A stretch of 37,471 nucleotides of DNA from Clostridia bacterium (GTDB lineage: Bacteria; Bacillota; Clostridia; Oscillospirales; CAG-382): NCBI GenBank assembly GCA_017560085.1, contig JAFYPA010000078.1:1-37471 (forward strand), given 5' to 3'. The notes below the pieces were generated by a model. It did not search any database and had not been told where the DNA came from. It saw only the letters and a list, made by a program, of their open reading frames with translations. Made by a program: the position numbers and the translations under genes. How positions within the stretch are numbered: the stretch's first letter is position 1; every line of letters starts with the position of its first letter. This document shows positions 7,941 to 14,691 of the stretch, in pieces.

Positions 7941-8846
7941 TCAGGCTGTTACTTCCTCGGTCTTTTCAGCATCTGCTTCGCAAAGCACCGTATCGAGGTT
8001 CTCAGGATGTGCGAGGTATCTTCTGAACTTGGAGATGGACTTTGAGAAGTATACGCCGTCGGCGATTCTTTCGTCTATAACAATGCTAAGAGGAATATAC
8101 TCGTTGACTACTCTGTTGCCGTTTTCGTCAACGGTTACCTCCTTTTCGTTTCTGCCTATTATCATGAAAATGGAGTTTGTGCCTCTGTTTGCAAGGTGAT
8201 GATAGTCGGCGTTGAGTCTTATGCTCTTGAGGTTTGACACAAAGCAGGTGGAGAAATAGGGGTCGTCCTCCATAACGGATCTGGGATAAAGTCCGTAATA
8301 ATCGAGAAGATTGAGAACTCCAACCACTGCCTTTATAAGGAATCTCGGAAGCACGGAAACAATCTTCATAATTGCGGTCACGCCGTCAATAACCTTACCC
8401 TCACAGCGGATGCCCTTTACCACATCTCTTACATTTCCGTAAATCTGGTCAATGGGAGATTCTGCCTTTTCGGGGTCATAGCCTACAATTGCCATTGTTT
8501 CGGGACAGTCGTCGGTGTATTCCTTCTTTACGGCAAAGGCAAAGGAGATGTAGTCTCTTTCGTAAAGTCTGTAACCCGCATAGAAGCGGTTAAGACGCGG
8601 TCTTTCCGCAATAACCCTTGCAAGAGCCGCCATTATTACATGGAATGCGGTGTATTCGAAATCCTCGTTTCCGAGGTTCTTTTTCTTTATGTATTCGTTG
8701 ATTGCCGAAACATTGATTTTTTCCGTAATGCAAACCTCGTTGTCACATCTGTTGCCGAGAACATAGGGGAACACAACGTGCATGGGGTCGCTGTCGTATA
8801 TGCGTCGTCCGTCGGGACGGTCGCCGAATTTCTTTTTTCTCTTCAT
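7941..8846 (-). CDS. CoA-dependent acyltransferase-fold protein (E2/CAT family) lacking the catalytic His
   Basis: The 301-residue protein aligns by eye with the catalytic domain shared by 2-oxoacid dehydrogenase E2 subunits and chloramphenicol acetyltransferase (PF00198-like): SAINEYI with FTAFHVIMAALARVIAERPRLNRFYAG in the N-terminal half, and IPLSIVIDERIADG near the end. It has no lipoyl or peripheral-subunit-binding domain, and no E1 or E3 genes lie nearby, so it is not a dehydrogenase component. The family active-site signature is DHRxxDG; here it reads DERIADG (258-264), with Glu259 in place of the catalytic His, although the Asp and Gly are kept. Either the chemistry has changed or the protein is a non-catalytic binder. 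It has its own promoter. Confidence 0.8.
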   Translation of the reverse strand: MKRKKKFGDRPDGRRIYDSDPMHVVFPYVLGNRCDNEVCITEKINVSAINEYIKKKNLGNEDFEYTAFHVIMAALARVIAERPRLNRFYAGYRLYERDYISFAFAVKKEYTDDCPETMAIVGYDPEKAESPIDQIYGNVRDVVKGIRCEGKVIDGVTAIMKIVSVLPRFLIKAVVGVLNLLDYYGLYPRSVMEDDPYFSTCFVSNLKSIRLNADYHHLANRGTNSIFMIIGRNEKEVTVDENGNRVVNEYIPLSIVIDERIADGVYFSKSISKFRRYLAHPENLDTVLCEADAEKTEEVTA

Positions 8847-8902
8847 CGGTATTTTTCTCCTTAAAAATATCGGTATTTGCTATTGTAAAATTCAATTGAA
8901 TT

Positions 8903-8931
8903 ATTATAACATACATTTTTCAAATTATCAA
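8903..8931 (-). promoter_or_regulatory. Promoter of the acyltransferase-like gene
   Basis: Minus strand TTGATA (8931-8926), 17 bp, TATAAT (8908-8903). AAGGAG precedes the ATG at 8846. Confidence 0.78.
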
Positions 8932-9193
8932 CCTTATATCCATAAAATTATATCTAAAACAGTCGAAAAAACGCAAATCCGTACAAAAATTGTCGTCAGT
9001 TCCGTGCAAATTTAACAAAATGTTTCTTTTTCAGGGGATTTTTGTCGGGATTTGGAGCGTATTTCCCGCTTGAAGCACGGGGGATTTTTCCTCGCTCGTG
9101 ATGTACAAATCACCAAAAAAACGCATCTTTGGTAAGTTGTCTGTGTGACATTGAACGGATTGCGATATATATGGGAATTTTAGGTGAAAAGCC

Positions 9194-9222
9194 TTGACAA
9201 ATCGCTATTTCGGATGTATAAT
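9194..9222 (+). promoter_or_regulatory. Promoter of the yicC-thiN housekeeping block
   Basis: TTGACA (9194-9199), exactly 17 bp, TATAAT (9217-9222): a perfect consensus sigma-A promoter. A second TATAAT occurs at 9225-9230. No clear terminator interrupts the plus strand from here to 27606, so it may drive much of the 18 kb block. Confidence 0.85.
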
Positions 9223-9334
9223 GTTATAATAGATTATTGTATAATGATGATATTATGCCATAATGTTTCCAATCGGCGTGAATTTACAAAAAATATATTT
9301 AAGGAGCAGTCCCTAAAAGGGGCAAAATTTCATT

Positions 9335-10234
9335 ATGATTATAAGCATGACGGGCTTCGGCAGAGGAAAAGCCACTGTCGGAGGAACGGAGTTCACAATC
9401 GAAATAAAGTCCGTGAATTCAAGATTTACCGACATCACCTGCAAGATGCCGAAGATGTACCTCAGAATTGAGGACAGAATCAAGCAGAAGATTCTTTCCT
9501 TTGCCACAAGAGGCAAGATTGAGCTTTTCGTTACGACAGAGCAGAGCGATGATGCAGAGGATGTGGAAATCGCAATTGATGCACCGTATCTTCGCGGTTA
9601 TCTCTCCTGCCTTAACGAGCTTGCGGAAAAGTACGGACTCCGTAACGACATAAGCGTTATGAGCGTTTCCAGAAATCCCGACGTATTCAAGAGAACAAAG
9701 AGCGATGACGAGAGCGCCGACGAGCTTTTCGAGAAGCTCTCCCCTGCTCTTACCCTTGCCCTTGAGGAATTCTTCAGAATGAAATGCGACGAGGGAGCAA
9801 GACTCTGTGCGGATATCCACTCAAAGCTTGATTATATCGAGCAGCTTGTGGAAAAAATAAAGGCAAGAGTTCCCGAAACAATAGAGGCATACAGAGCGAG
9901 ACTTACAGAAAAAATCAAGGAATTCCTCGACAGTGCCGACATTGACGAAACAAGAATCATTCAGGAGGTAGCAATCTTCTCGGACAAGGTAGCAATTGAC
10001 GAGGAAATGGTACGCCTCGGCAGCCACATTGCCGAATTCCGCTCAATCCTCGCCGAAAACGACAAGGACATCGCAGTCCCCGTAGGCAGAAAGCTTGACT
10101 TCCTTCTTCAGGAAATCAACCGTGAAATCAACACCACGGGTTCCAAGTGCAACAGCGCTGATGTAGCAAAGATTGTCGTTGAGGCAAAGAGCGAGGTGGA
10201 GAAGATAAGAGAGCAGATTCAGAATCTGGAGTAA
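9335..10234 (+). CDS. yicC: YicC/YloC-family endoribonuclease
   Basis: 299-residue protein of the YicC/YloC family, cytoplasmic endoribonucleases implicated in small-RNA and mRNA turnover. It begins MIISMTGFGRGKA, the invariant family N-terminus, which fixes the start although the ribosome site is poorly spaced. The middle is helical with KSVNSRFTDI (about 28-37). The C-terminal DUF1732 part ends with GRKLDFLLQEINREINTTGSKCNS (about 254-277), rich in conserved Glu/Asp and His-free acidic residues expected for metal binding. First gene of the conserved block, directly before remA as in Bacillus subtilis (yloC-remA-gmk). Confidence 0.92.
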   Translation: MIISMTGFGRGKATVGGTEFTIEIKSVNSRFTDITCKMPKMYLRIEDRIKQKILSFATRGKIELFVTTEQSDDAEDVEIAIDAPYLRGYLSCLNELAEKYGLRNDISVMSVSRNPDVFKRTKSDDESADELFEKLSPALTLALEEFFRMKCDEGARLCADIHSKLDYIEQLVEKIKARVPETIEAYRARLTEKIKEFLDSADIDETRIIQEVAIFSDKVAIDEEMVRLGSHIAEFRSILAENDKDIAVPVGRKLDFLLQEINREINTTGSKCNSADVAKIVVEAKSEVEKIREQIQNLE

Positions 10235-10276
10235 ATTTGAGCCTCGGATTTCTACGCGAGGACACTTTGGACTCGG

Positions 10277-10446
10277 AATGCATAATGCATAATTCATAAT
10301 GCATAATCAAGGATGGAAACTTCGTTTCCTTCATTTGAATCAAATTTTAAATTTTTAAACTTCTACGCATCAACATCAAAATAAAAACAAAACGAAGAAA
10401 GCGAAGCTTTCAACATCAATTATGCATTATGCATTATGCATTATGC
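10277..10446. repeat. Heptad/TTC-hairpin element, two-ended copy 2
   Basis: Left end: heptamers AATGCAT, AATGCAT, AATTCAT, AATGCAT (10277-10304), then hairpin GGAAAC-TTC-GTTTCC (10315-10329). Right end: hairpin GAAAGC-GAA-GCTTTC (10397-10411), then ATTATGC four times (10419-10446), the reverse complement of the left heptads. The core (10330-10396) is A/T-rich and non-coding. The whole unit could fold back on itself. It fills the yicC-remA gap and stops about ten bases before the remA ribosome site. Confidence 0.85.
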
Positions 10447-10468
10447 ATTCAAAAAAAGGAGAACTTTC

Positions 10469-10738
10469 ATGCAGCTTATCAACATCGGCTTCGGCAATAT
10501 GGTTTCGGCATCGAGAGTTATTGCTCTTGTAAGTCCCGATTCTGCGCCGATCAAAAGACTTATTCAGGATACCCGTGATACGGGAAAGCTTATTGACGTT
10601 ACCTGCGGTCGTAAGACAAGAGCGGTAATTATTACTGACAGCGATCACGTTATTCTTTCCGCAATTCAGCCGGAAACCATTTCCAACAGATCCAACGGCA
10701 ATGCCGACGACAATGCCGAGGAAGAGGAAGAGGAATAA
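10469..10738 (+). CDS. remA: RemA-like regulatory protein (DUF370)
   Basis: Small DNA-binding regulator; in Bacillus RemA activates biofilm matrix and osmoprotection genes. The start is set at ATG 10469 ([20 protein letters not shown]), seven bases after AAGGAG. An upstream in-frame ATG at 10436 lies in the heptad repeat and would add non-conserved residues. The 89-residue protein shows the full DUF370 core: [44 protein letters not shown], then an acidic tail of Asp/Glu residues (about 78-89) not needed for the fold. Order yicC-remA-gmk is conserved in Firmicutes, but two sugar-related genes separate remA from gmk here. Confidence 0.92.
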   Translation: MQLINIGFGNMVSASRVIALVSPDSAPIKRLIQDTRDTGKLIDVTCGRKTRAVIITDSDHVILSAIQPETISNRSNGNADDNAEEEEEE

Positions 10739-10747
10739 TTTCGGAGT

Positions 10748-11914
10748 ATGGACAGATTTGAATGCGTGTCCGTTAAGAGAATTTCGCCCGCAAGGGAGCA
10801 GTTCTTCTTCGGATATTACGACCTTCAGCCGTGGAACAAAGCCGAAAGCCTTCATCTTGTTCACAAGACGGATTTCGCCGACAGACTTCAGGTTAAGGGC
10901 GACAGATGCGAGATAGGCATTCTTGAGAACGGAGAGTATCGAAGACTTACGGAAACTCTCGCGTGGAATTTCCAGCAGGGGGCTATGCTTCAGTGGAATC
11001 CCCTTTGCGAGAGCGAGATTATCTACAACGATGTCTTCGAAGGTGACTACAGGGCTGTCGTTATGGATATTGAGAGCGGCAAAAGAAGATATCTCTCAAA
11101 ACCTGTGGCGAATGTTTCAAAGGACGGTAAATACGGTCTTTCCATAAACTTCTCAAGAATGTACGACTTCCGTCCCGGATACGGCTATGCTTGTTTTGAG
11201 GACAGATTCAAGAGTGTAAACCATCCGACGGATGACGGTGTATTCCTTGTGGATATGGTTACGGGGAATTCCGAGCTTGTTATATCTCTTGACGAAATAT
11301 GGCATCTTACGGGCAAGTATTTCGATGCAGACAGAAAGCTTGTGATAAATCACATCACCTTCTCCCCCGATGCTTCGAAATTCATGCTTCTTTGCAGAAA
11401 CTTCCCCGAGGTCGGAAAGCCGCACAGAACCTGCGTTATTGTGTGCGGTCGTAACGGTGAGAATCCCGTGCTTATGTGCGATTACTGCTATTTCTCCCAC
11501 TACTGGTGGCAGGATAACGACAGAATCATCGCCTTCTCTGACGGTGACGGCACAAGCGTCGGCGGTAAAATCACAAACTATATTTACGATTTGTCAAGGG
11601 GCGACGGCGTAATAATGTCAACGGCATATTTTTCCGACGAGGACAACCATATGAGCCTTGACGCGAGCGGAAGATATATGCTCAACGACACATACCCCGA
11701 CAAAAACAGAATTCAGTCCCTTTGTGTTTACGACACACAGAAGGATGAGAATATATTCCTCGGCGGATTTTATTCTCCCGAGGTGCCGATAATCGACATC
11801 AGGTGCGACCTGCACCCCAGATGGTCGAGAGACGGCAGAAAAATCACATTTGACTCCACCCACGAGGGCTTCAGAGCAGTTTACGAAATTGATTTCGGAG
11901 ACGTAAGAAAATGA
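10748..11914 (+). CDS. Cytoplasmic beta-propeller protein, possible oligosaccharide lyase relative
   Basis: 388 residues without a signal peptide. Recurrent blade-like motifs are visible: NHITFSPDASKFMLLC (about 200-215), HYWWQDNDRIIAFSDGDG, HMSLDASGRYMLNDTYPDK and HPRWSRDGRKITFDSTHEG (about 357-375), the last two typical of TolB/WD40-like propellers. Conserved His residues beside aromatic ones recall the oligogalacturonate-lyase propeller (PL22), a resemblance I cannot confirm. The stop overlaps the next start by four bases (ATGA), so it is translationally coupled to the GH20 gene and probably works on the same substrate. The ribosome site is weak (GGAG nearly touching ATG), suggesting coupling to remA. 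Substrate unknown. Confidence 0.65.
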   Translation: MDRFECVSVKRISPAREQFFFGYYDLQPWNKAESLHLVHKTDFADRLQVKGDRCEIGILENGEYRRLTETLAWNFQQGAMLQWNPLCESEIIYNDVFEGDYRAVVMDIESGKRRYLSKPVANVSKDGKYGLSINFSRMYDFRPGYGYACFEDRFKSVNHPTDDGVFLVDMVTGNSELVISLDEIWHLTGKYFDADRKLVINHITFSPDASKFMLLCRNFPEVGKPHRTCVIVCGRNGENPVLMCDYCYFSHYWWQDNDRIIAFSDGDGTSVGGKITNYIYDLSRGDGVIMSTAYFSDEDNHMSLDASGRYMLNDTYPDKNRIQSLCVYDTQKDENIFLGGFYSPEVPIIDIRCDLHPRWSRDGRKITFDSTHEGFRAVYEIDFGDVRK

Positions 11915-13461
11915 AGATAATCGGATTTCACCTTGACCTTAAGGCGCAGATGCCGAATTTTCCCTTTATTTGCAGGATTATAGAGCGCATAGCCGATATG
12001 GGCTACAACACGGTGCTTCTTGAGTATCAGGACAAGTTCCCGTTCTTCGGTGAGCTTTCCCCTCTTGCTTCACCTGATGCTCTTACGGTCGCTCAGATTG
12101 AGGAAATAAAGAGGCTGTGCCGAAAAAACAGCATTGAAATCATCCCCATGATGCAGTGCCTCGGGCACATGTACTGGGTTACAAGATTTGACAGATACGC
12201 AAGCCTCGGTGAGCACTATGCCGAAAAGGGCAAAGGAAGTCACTCGCTGTGTGCAAGCCAAAAGGAGAGCCTTGAGCTTTTCGGGAAGCTTGCCTCGCAG
12301 GTGATGAGCCTTCACGGTGACAGCAAATATTTCCACATAGGTGCAGACGAGATAAAGTTCTCGGAGACCTGCTCCGAATGTCGGGGAAAGTCTCAGGCTA
12401 TGATTCTTGCGGACTACTACGGCAAGGCACTGGGCTTTGTTAAAGACAAGGGATACACTCCCGTTATGTGGGGTGATATGGTTCTGAAATATGACGGTCT
12501 TGCGGATATGCTTCCCAAGGATACGGCCATAATGGACTGGGACTACACGGGAATTCTTTCCGAGGAAAACGGCAGAGAATTTTACGGCAGGGCTTACCCG
12601 TTATCCGAGGATTCCCACGTGGCGTTTTCGGGCACGGACGAGCTTCTTTCCAGGGGCTTTGAGGTGATATGCGCTCCTGCGGTGCGGTCTATGGGTGACA
12701 CGGTGCTTATGCCGAGAAATGCTCACCTTGACAACTGCATTCAGGCGGTGCTTACGGCAAAAAAATCCGGCTCGCTCGGTGTTATTGTCACAAGCTGGGC
12801 GGTAAGGCGTGTGCCACATATTCTGACAGAGCCGATTCTTGAGGCTGTGGCAAGGCTGTGCAAGGGTGAATCGCTTTGCTACGATGCGGTTTTACAGTTT
12901 GTTTCCGAAAAATATTTCGGAGAGAGCGGTACTGAAATCGGCAGAATTCCCTTTGAATTTGCAAGGCTTCTTGCGGATGTTCAGAGTGCGGCAAATCTTC
13001 TTTCCTCGGGTCAGGACTTTATGGATGCGGACAGCGGAATGTTCCTTTCCGATTCCATAGAGAAAAGGCTTTTGGGGACGGAAATATACAAAAACGGAAA
13101 AATCAAGGAAAGCTGCTCGGCTCTTGAAAAGGGCTGTCTTGCTCTTCTTGAGGACATAAAAAATCCCGACTTTTGCGAATATTCGCGGATGCTTGCAAGG
13201 GCTCTCGAGGCGGGTGCGGCACTTGGAGGACTCATTTCGGGTCTTTGCGACGGTGCCGAAGACGAAAAGGAGCTTACGGCTCTTTACGGAAAAACAGACA
13301 TCTTAAGAGTCTTTCCCGATGCTCTTACGGAATACTACACAGAGTTCAGTATGCCGACGGAATATATGGCGAGATTCGATGTATATAAGGACTACATAAA
13401 AATGCTTCTCTCAGAAAGAGGCTGTGCACAAACCGAAAGGAGTACAGGAAGTACAAAATGA
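11911..13461 (+). CDS. GH20-type beta-N-acetylhexosaminidase-like protein, cytoplasmic
   Basis: 516 residues with a TIM barrel of the glycoside hydrolase 20 kind: MKIIGFHLDLKAQMP, IADMGYNTVLLEYQDKFPF, IEIIPMMQCLGHMYW (about 75-89), then FHIGADEIKF (141-150), which holds the Asp-Glu pair (146-147) typical of substrate-assisted GH20 catalysis, and GYTPVMWGDMVLKY. A helical C-terminal third follows. No signal peptide, so it would act on imported oligosaccharides. Its start overlaps the propeller gene stop and its stop overlaps the gmk start, both by four bases, so this unusual gene is translationally wired into the housekeeping operon. Exact substrate (GlcNAc or GalNAc glycosides) is not determined. 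Confidence 0.8.
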   Translation: MKIIGFHLDLKAQMPNFPFICRIIERIADMGYNTVLLEYQDKFPFFGELSPLASPDALTVAQIEEIKRLCRKNSIEIIPMMQCLGHMYWVTRFDRYASLGEHYAEKGKGSHSLCASQKESLELFGKLASQVMSLHGDSKYFHIGADEIKFSETCSECRGKSQAMILADYYGKALGFVKDKGYTPVMWGDMVLKYDGLADMLPKDTAIMDWDYTGILSEENGREFYGRAYPLSEDSHVAFSGTDELLSRGFEVICAPAVRSMGDTVLMPRNAHLDNCIQAVLTAKKSGSLGVIVTSWAVRRVPHILTEPILEAVARLCKGESLCYDAVLQFVSEKYFGESGTEIGRIPFEFARLLADVQSAANLLSSGQDFMDADSGMFLSDSIEKRLLGTEIYKNGKIKESCSALEKGCLALLEDIKNPDFCEYSRMLARALEAGAALGGLISGLCDGAEDEKELTALYGKTDILRVFPDALTEYYTEFSMPTEYMARFDVYKDYIKMLLSERGCAQTERSTGSTK

Positions 13462-14069
13462 ACAAAGAAGGAAAACTTATCGTAATATCCGGTCCGTCGG
13501 GTGCGGGCAAGGGCACGGTGCTCGGTGAGCTTCTCGATTCCCACGAGGAATTCGTATGCTCAGTATCCGCCACCACAAGAGCTCCCAGACCCGGAGATGT
13601 GGACGGCGTAAACTATTTCTTCATTTCAAAGGAAGATTTCGTATCGCAGATAGAACAGAACGGCTTTTTGGAATACGCCGTATATAACAACAATTTCTAC
13701 GGTACTCCGAGAAAATTCGTTGAAGAAAAGCTTGCCTCGGGCAAGAACGTAATTCTCGAAATTGAGGTTCAGGGCGCGCTTCAGATAAAGAAGCTTTTCC
13801 CCGGAGCGATATTCATCTTCATCACACCCGAAAGCTTTGAGGTGCTTTCACAAAGACTCCGCTCAAGAGGCACAGAGTCCGAGGAGGTAGTTGAAAAGCG
13901 TCTCGCAATTGCAAAGAAGGAGGCTCCCAACGCTCTTCTTTACGACTACATCATAGTAAACCGTCAGGGCGAAATCAAAAAAGCCGCAGAAGAAATCTAC
14001 GCCTGCGTGCTTGCGGAAAACTTAAAGCCCTTGGCAAACAGAGATGTTATCGCAACATACTTTGAATAA
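13458..14069 (+). CDS. gmk: Guanylate kinase
   Basis: Phosphorylates GMP to GDP with ATP, essential for GTP and dGTP supply. 203 residues with the P-loop GPSGAGKGT (12-20), SATTRAPRPGDVDGVNYFF (GMP-binding region), EYAVYNNNFYGTPR (about 72-85), ILEIEVQGALQIKK and the lid RLRSRGTESEEVVEKRL. The ATG overlaps the preceding TGA by four bases. It is followed by repeat copy 3 and rpoZ, keeping the canonical gmk-rpoZ order. Confidence 0.96.
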   Translation: MNKEGKLIVISGPSGAGKGTVLGELLDSHEEFVCSVSATTRAPRPGDVDGVNYFFISKEDFVSQIEQNGFLEYAVYNNNFYGTPRKFVEEKLASGKNVILEIEVQGALQIKKLFPGAIFIFITPESFEVLSQRLRSRGTESEEVVEKRLAIAKKEAPNALLYDYIIVNRQGEIKKAAEEIYACVLAENLKPLANRDVIATYFE

Positions 14070-14072
14070 AAT

Positions 14073-14224
14073 GCACAATTCACAATGCACAATTCACAAT
14101 CAACGATGATTTACTTCATAAATCTTCAATCGAATTAAAATTGTTGCAGACATGAATTTTGACATTTACATTTATTTTTAATTTTCCCGAGGAAAGCGAA
14201 GCTTTCAACATCAATTGTGCATTG
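14073..14224. repeat. Heptad/TTC-hairpin element, two-ended copy 3
   Basis: Left end: GCACAAT, TCACAAT, GCACAAT, TCACAAT (14073-14100), CAACGATG, then ATTTAC-TTC-ATAAAT (14109-14123, one mismatch beside the loop). Right end: GAAAGC-GAA-GCTTTC (14192-14206), CAACATCA, then ATTGTGC and a partial unit (14214-14224), the reverse complement of the left heptads. The right array is cut short where a second hairpin and array begin at 14226, which suggests insertion or recombination at that point. Confidence 0.8.
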
Positions 14225-14225
14225 T

Positions 14226-14295
14226 AAAGACCGCAAGCGGTCTTTGAAGAATCCGTCGAATTCTTCTGCAAATTGCATTTTGCATTTAGCATTTT
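14226..14295. repeat. Second, nested heptad array with two hairpins
   Basis: A perfect 9-bp hairpin AAAGACCGC-AA-GCGGTCTTT (14226-14245) is followed by GAAGAAT-N7-ATTCTTC (14246-14266), then heptamers GCAAATT, GCATTTT, GCATTTA, GCATTTT (14268-14295). The core GACCGCAAGCGGTC recurs, with TT in place of AA as loop, at 34893-34906 inside copy 6. The array ends about 43 bp before the rpoZ ribosome site. Confidence 0.7.
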
Positions 14296-14353
14296 GCATT
14301 CCAAAAAACTTGTTTAAAATAAAATCTATATATTATTAAAGGAGACCACCATT

Positions 14354-14650
14354 ATGATGATCAAACCCTCAGTAGAACAGCTCACAAACGAAAACCAGTG
14401 CAACAGATACACTCTTGTTATTGCTTCCGCAAAGAGTGCAGGATACGTTACCGCTAAGCAGAAGCTTATAAGAGATGCTGAAAGAAGCGAGCTCGCGGAT
14501 TCCTCTTACCTTCAGGGCTCCGACAAGCAGCCCCTTCGTCGTGACCTTATGGAGGAAAAGCCCGTTGCCGCAGGTATCGAGCTTCTTCACGACGGCGACT
14601 TCCACATTGTTAACCCCAAGGTTGGCACAGCGGCTGAGGTCGAAGAATAA
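14354..14650 (+). CDS. rpoZ: RNA polymerase omega subunit
   Basis: Small subunit that chaperones the beta-prime subunit and stabilises RNA polymerase. 98 residues: MMIKPSVEQLTN, NRYTLVIASAKSAGYV (about 17-32), and DLMEEKPVAAGIELLHDGDFHI, the conserved second half. AAAGGAG precedes the start; ATG 14354 and the next ATG 14357 both fit. The position after gmk and before priA is that of the Firmicute gene (yloH in Bacillus). No coaBC follows it, unlike the usual order. Confidence 0.9.
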   Translation: MMIKPSVEQLTNENQCNRYTLVIASAKSAGYVTAKQKLIRDAERSELADSSYLQGSDKQPLRRDLMEEKPVAAGIELLHDGDFHIVNPKVGTAAEVEE

Positions 14651-14691
14651 TTCGGCTTCCGCAAGGAATTAAAAAGGAAGGAGTGTCGGAA

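Larger units (their letters stand above)
8847..9334. other. Divergent intergenic region, 488 bp
   Basis: AT-rich spacer between the acyltransferase-like gene and yicC. It holds the two promoters listed separately and about 105 bp of yicC leader. I see no gene, RNA fold of a known class, or repeat copy in 8950-9190. The yicC leader ends with AAAAGGGG (9315-9322) about 12 bases before the ATG, a long spacing, and CCCT-AAA-AGGG could fold over it. Confidence 0.6.

Noticed and set aside
7941..8846. Chloramphenicol acetyltransferase resistance gene
   Set aside because: The catalytic His is absent and the sequence is closer to E2-like proteins; resistance is not supported.
10436..10468. Upstream ATG extending remA
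   Set aside because: It lies in the ATTATGC heptads, lacks a ribosome site, and adds residues absent from the family; ATG 10469 has AAGGAG.
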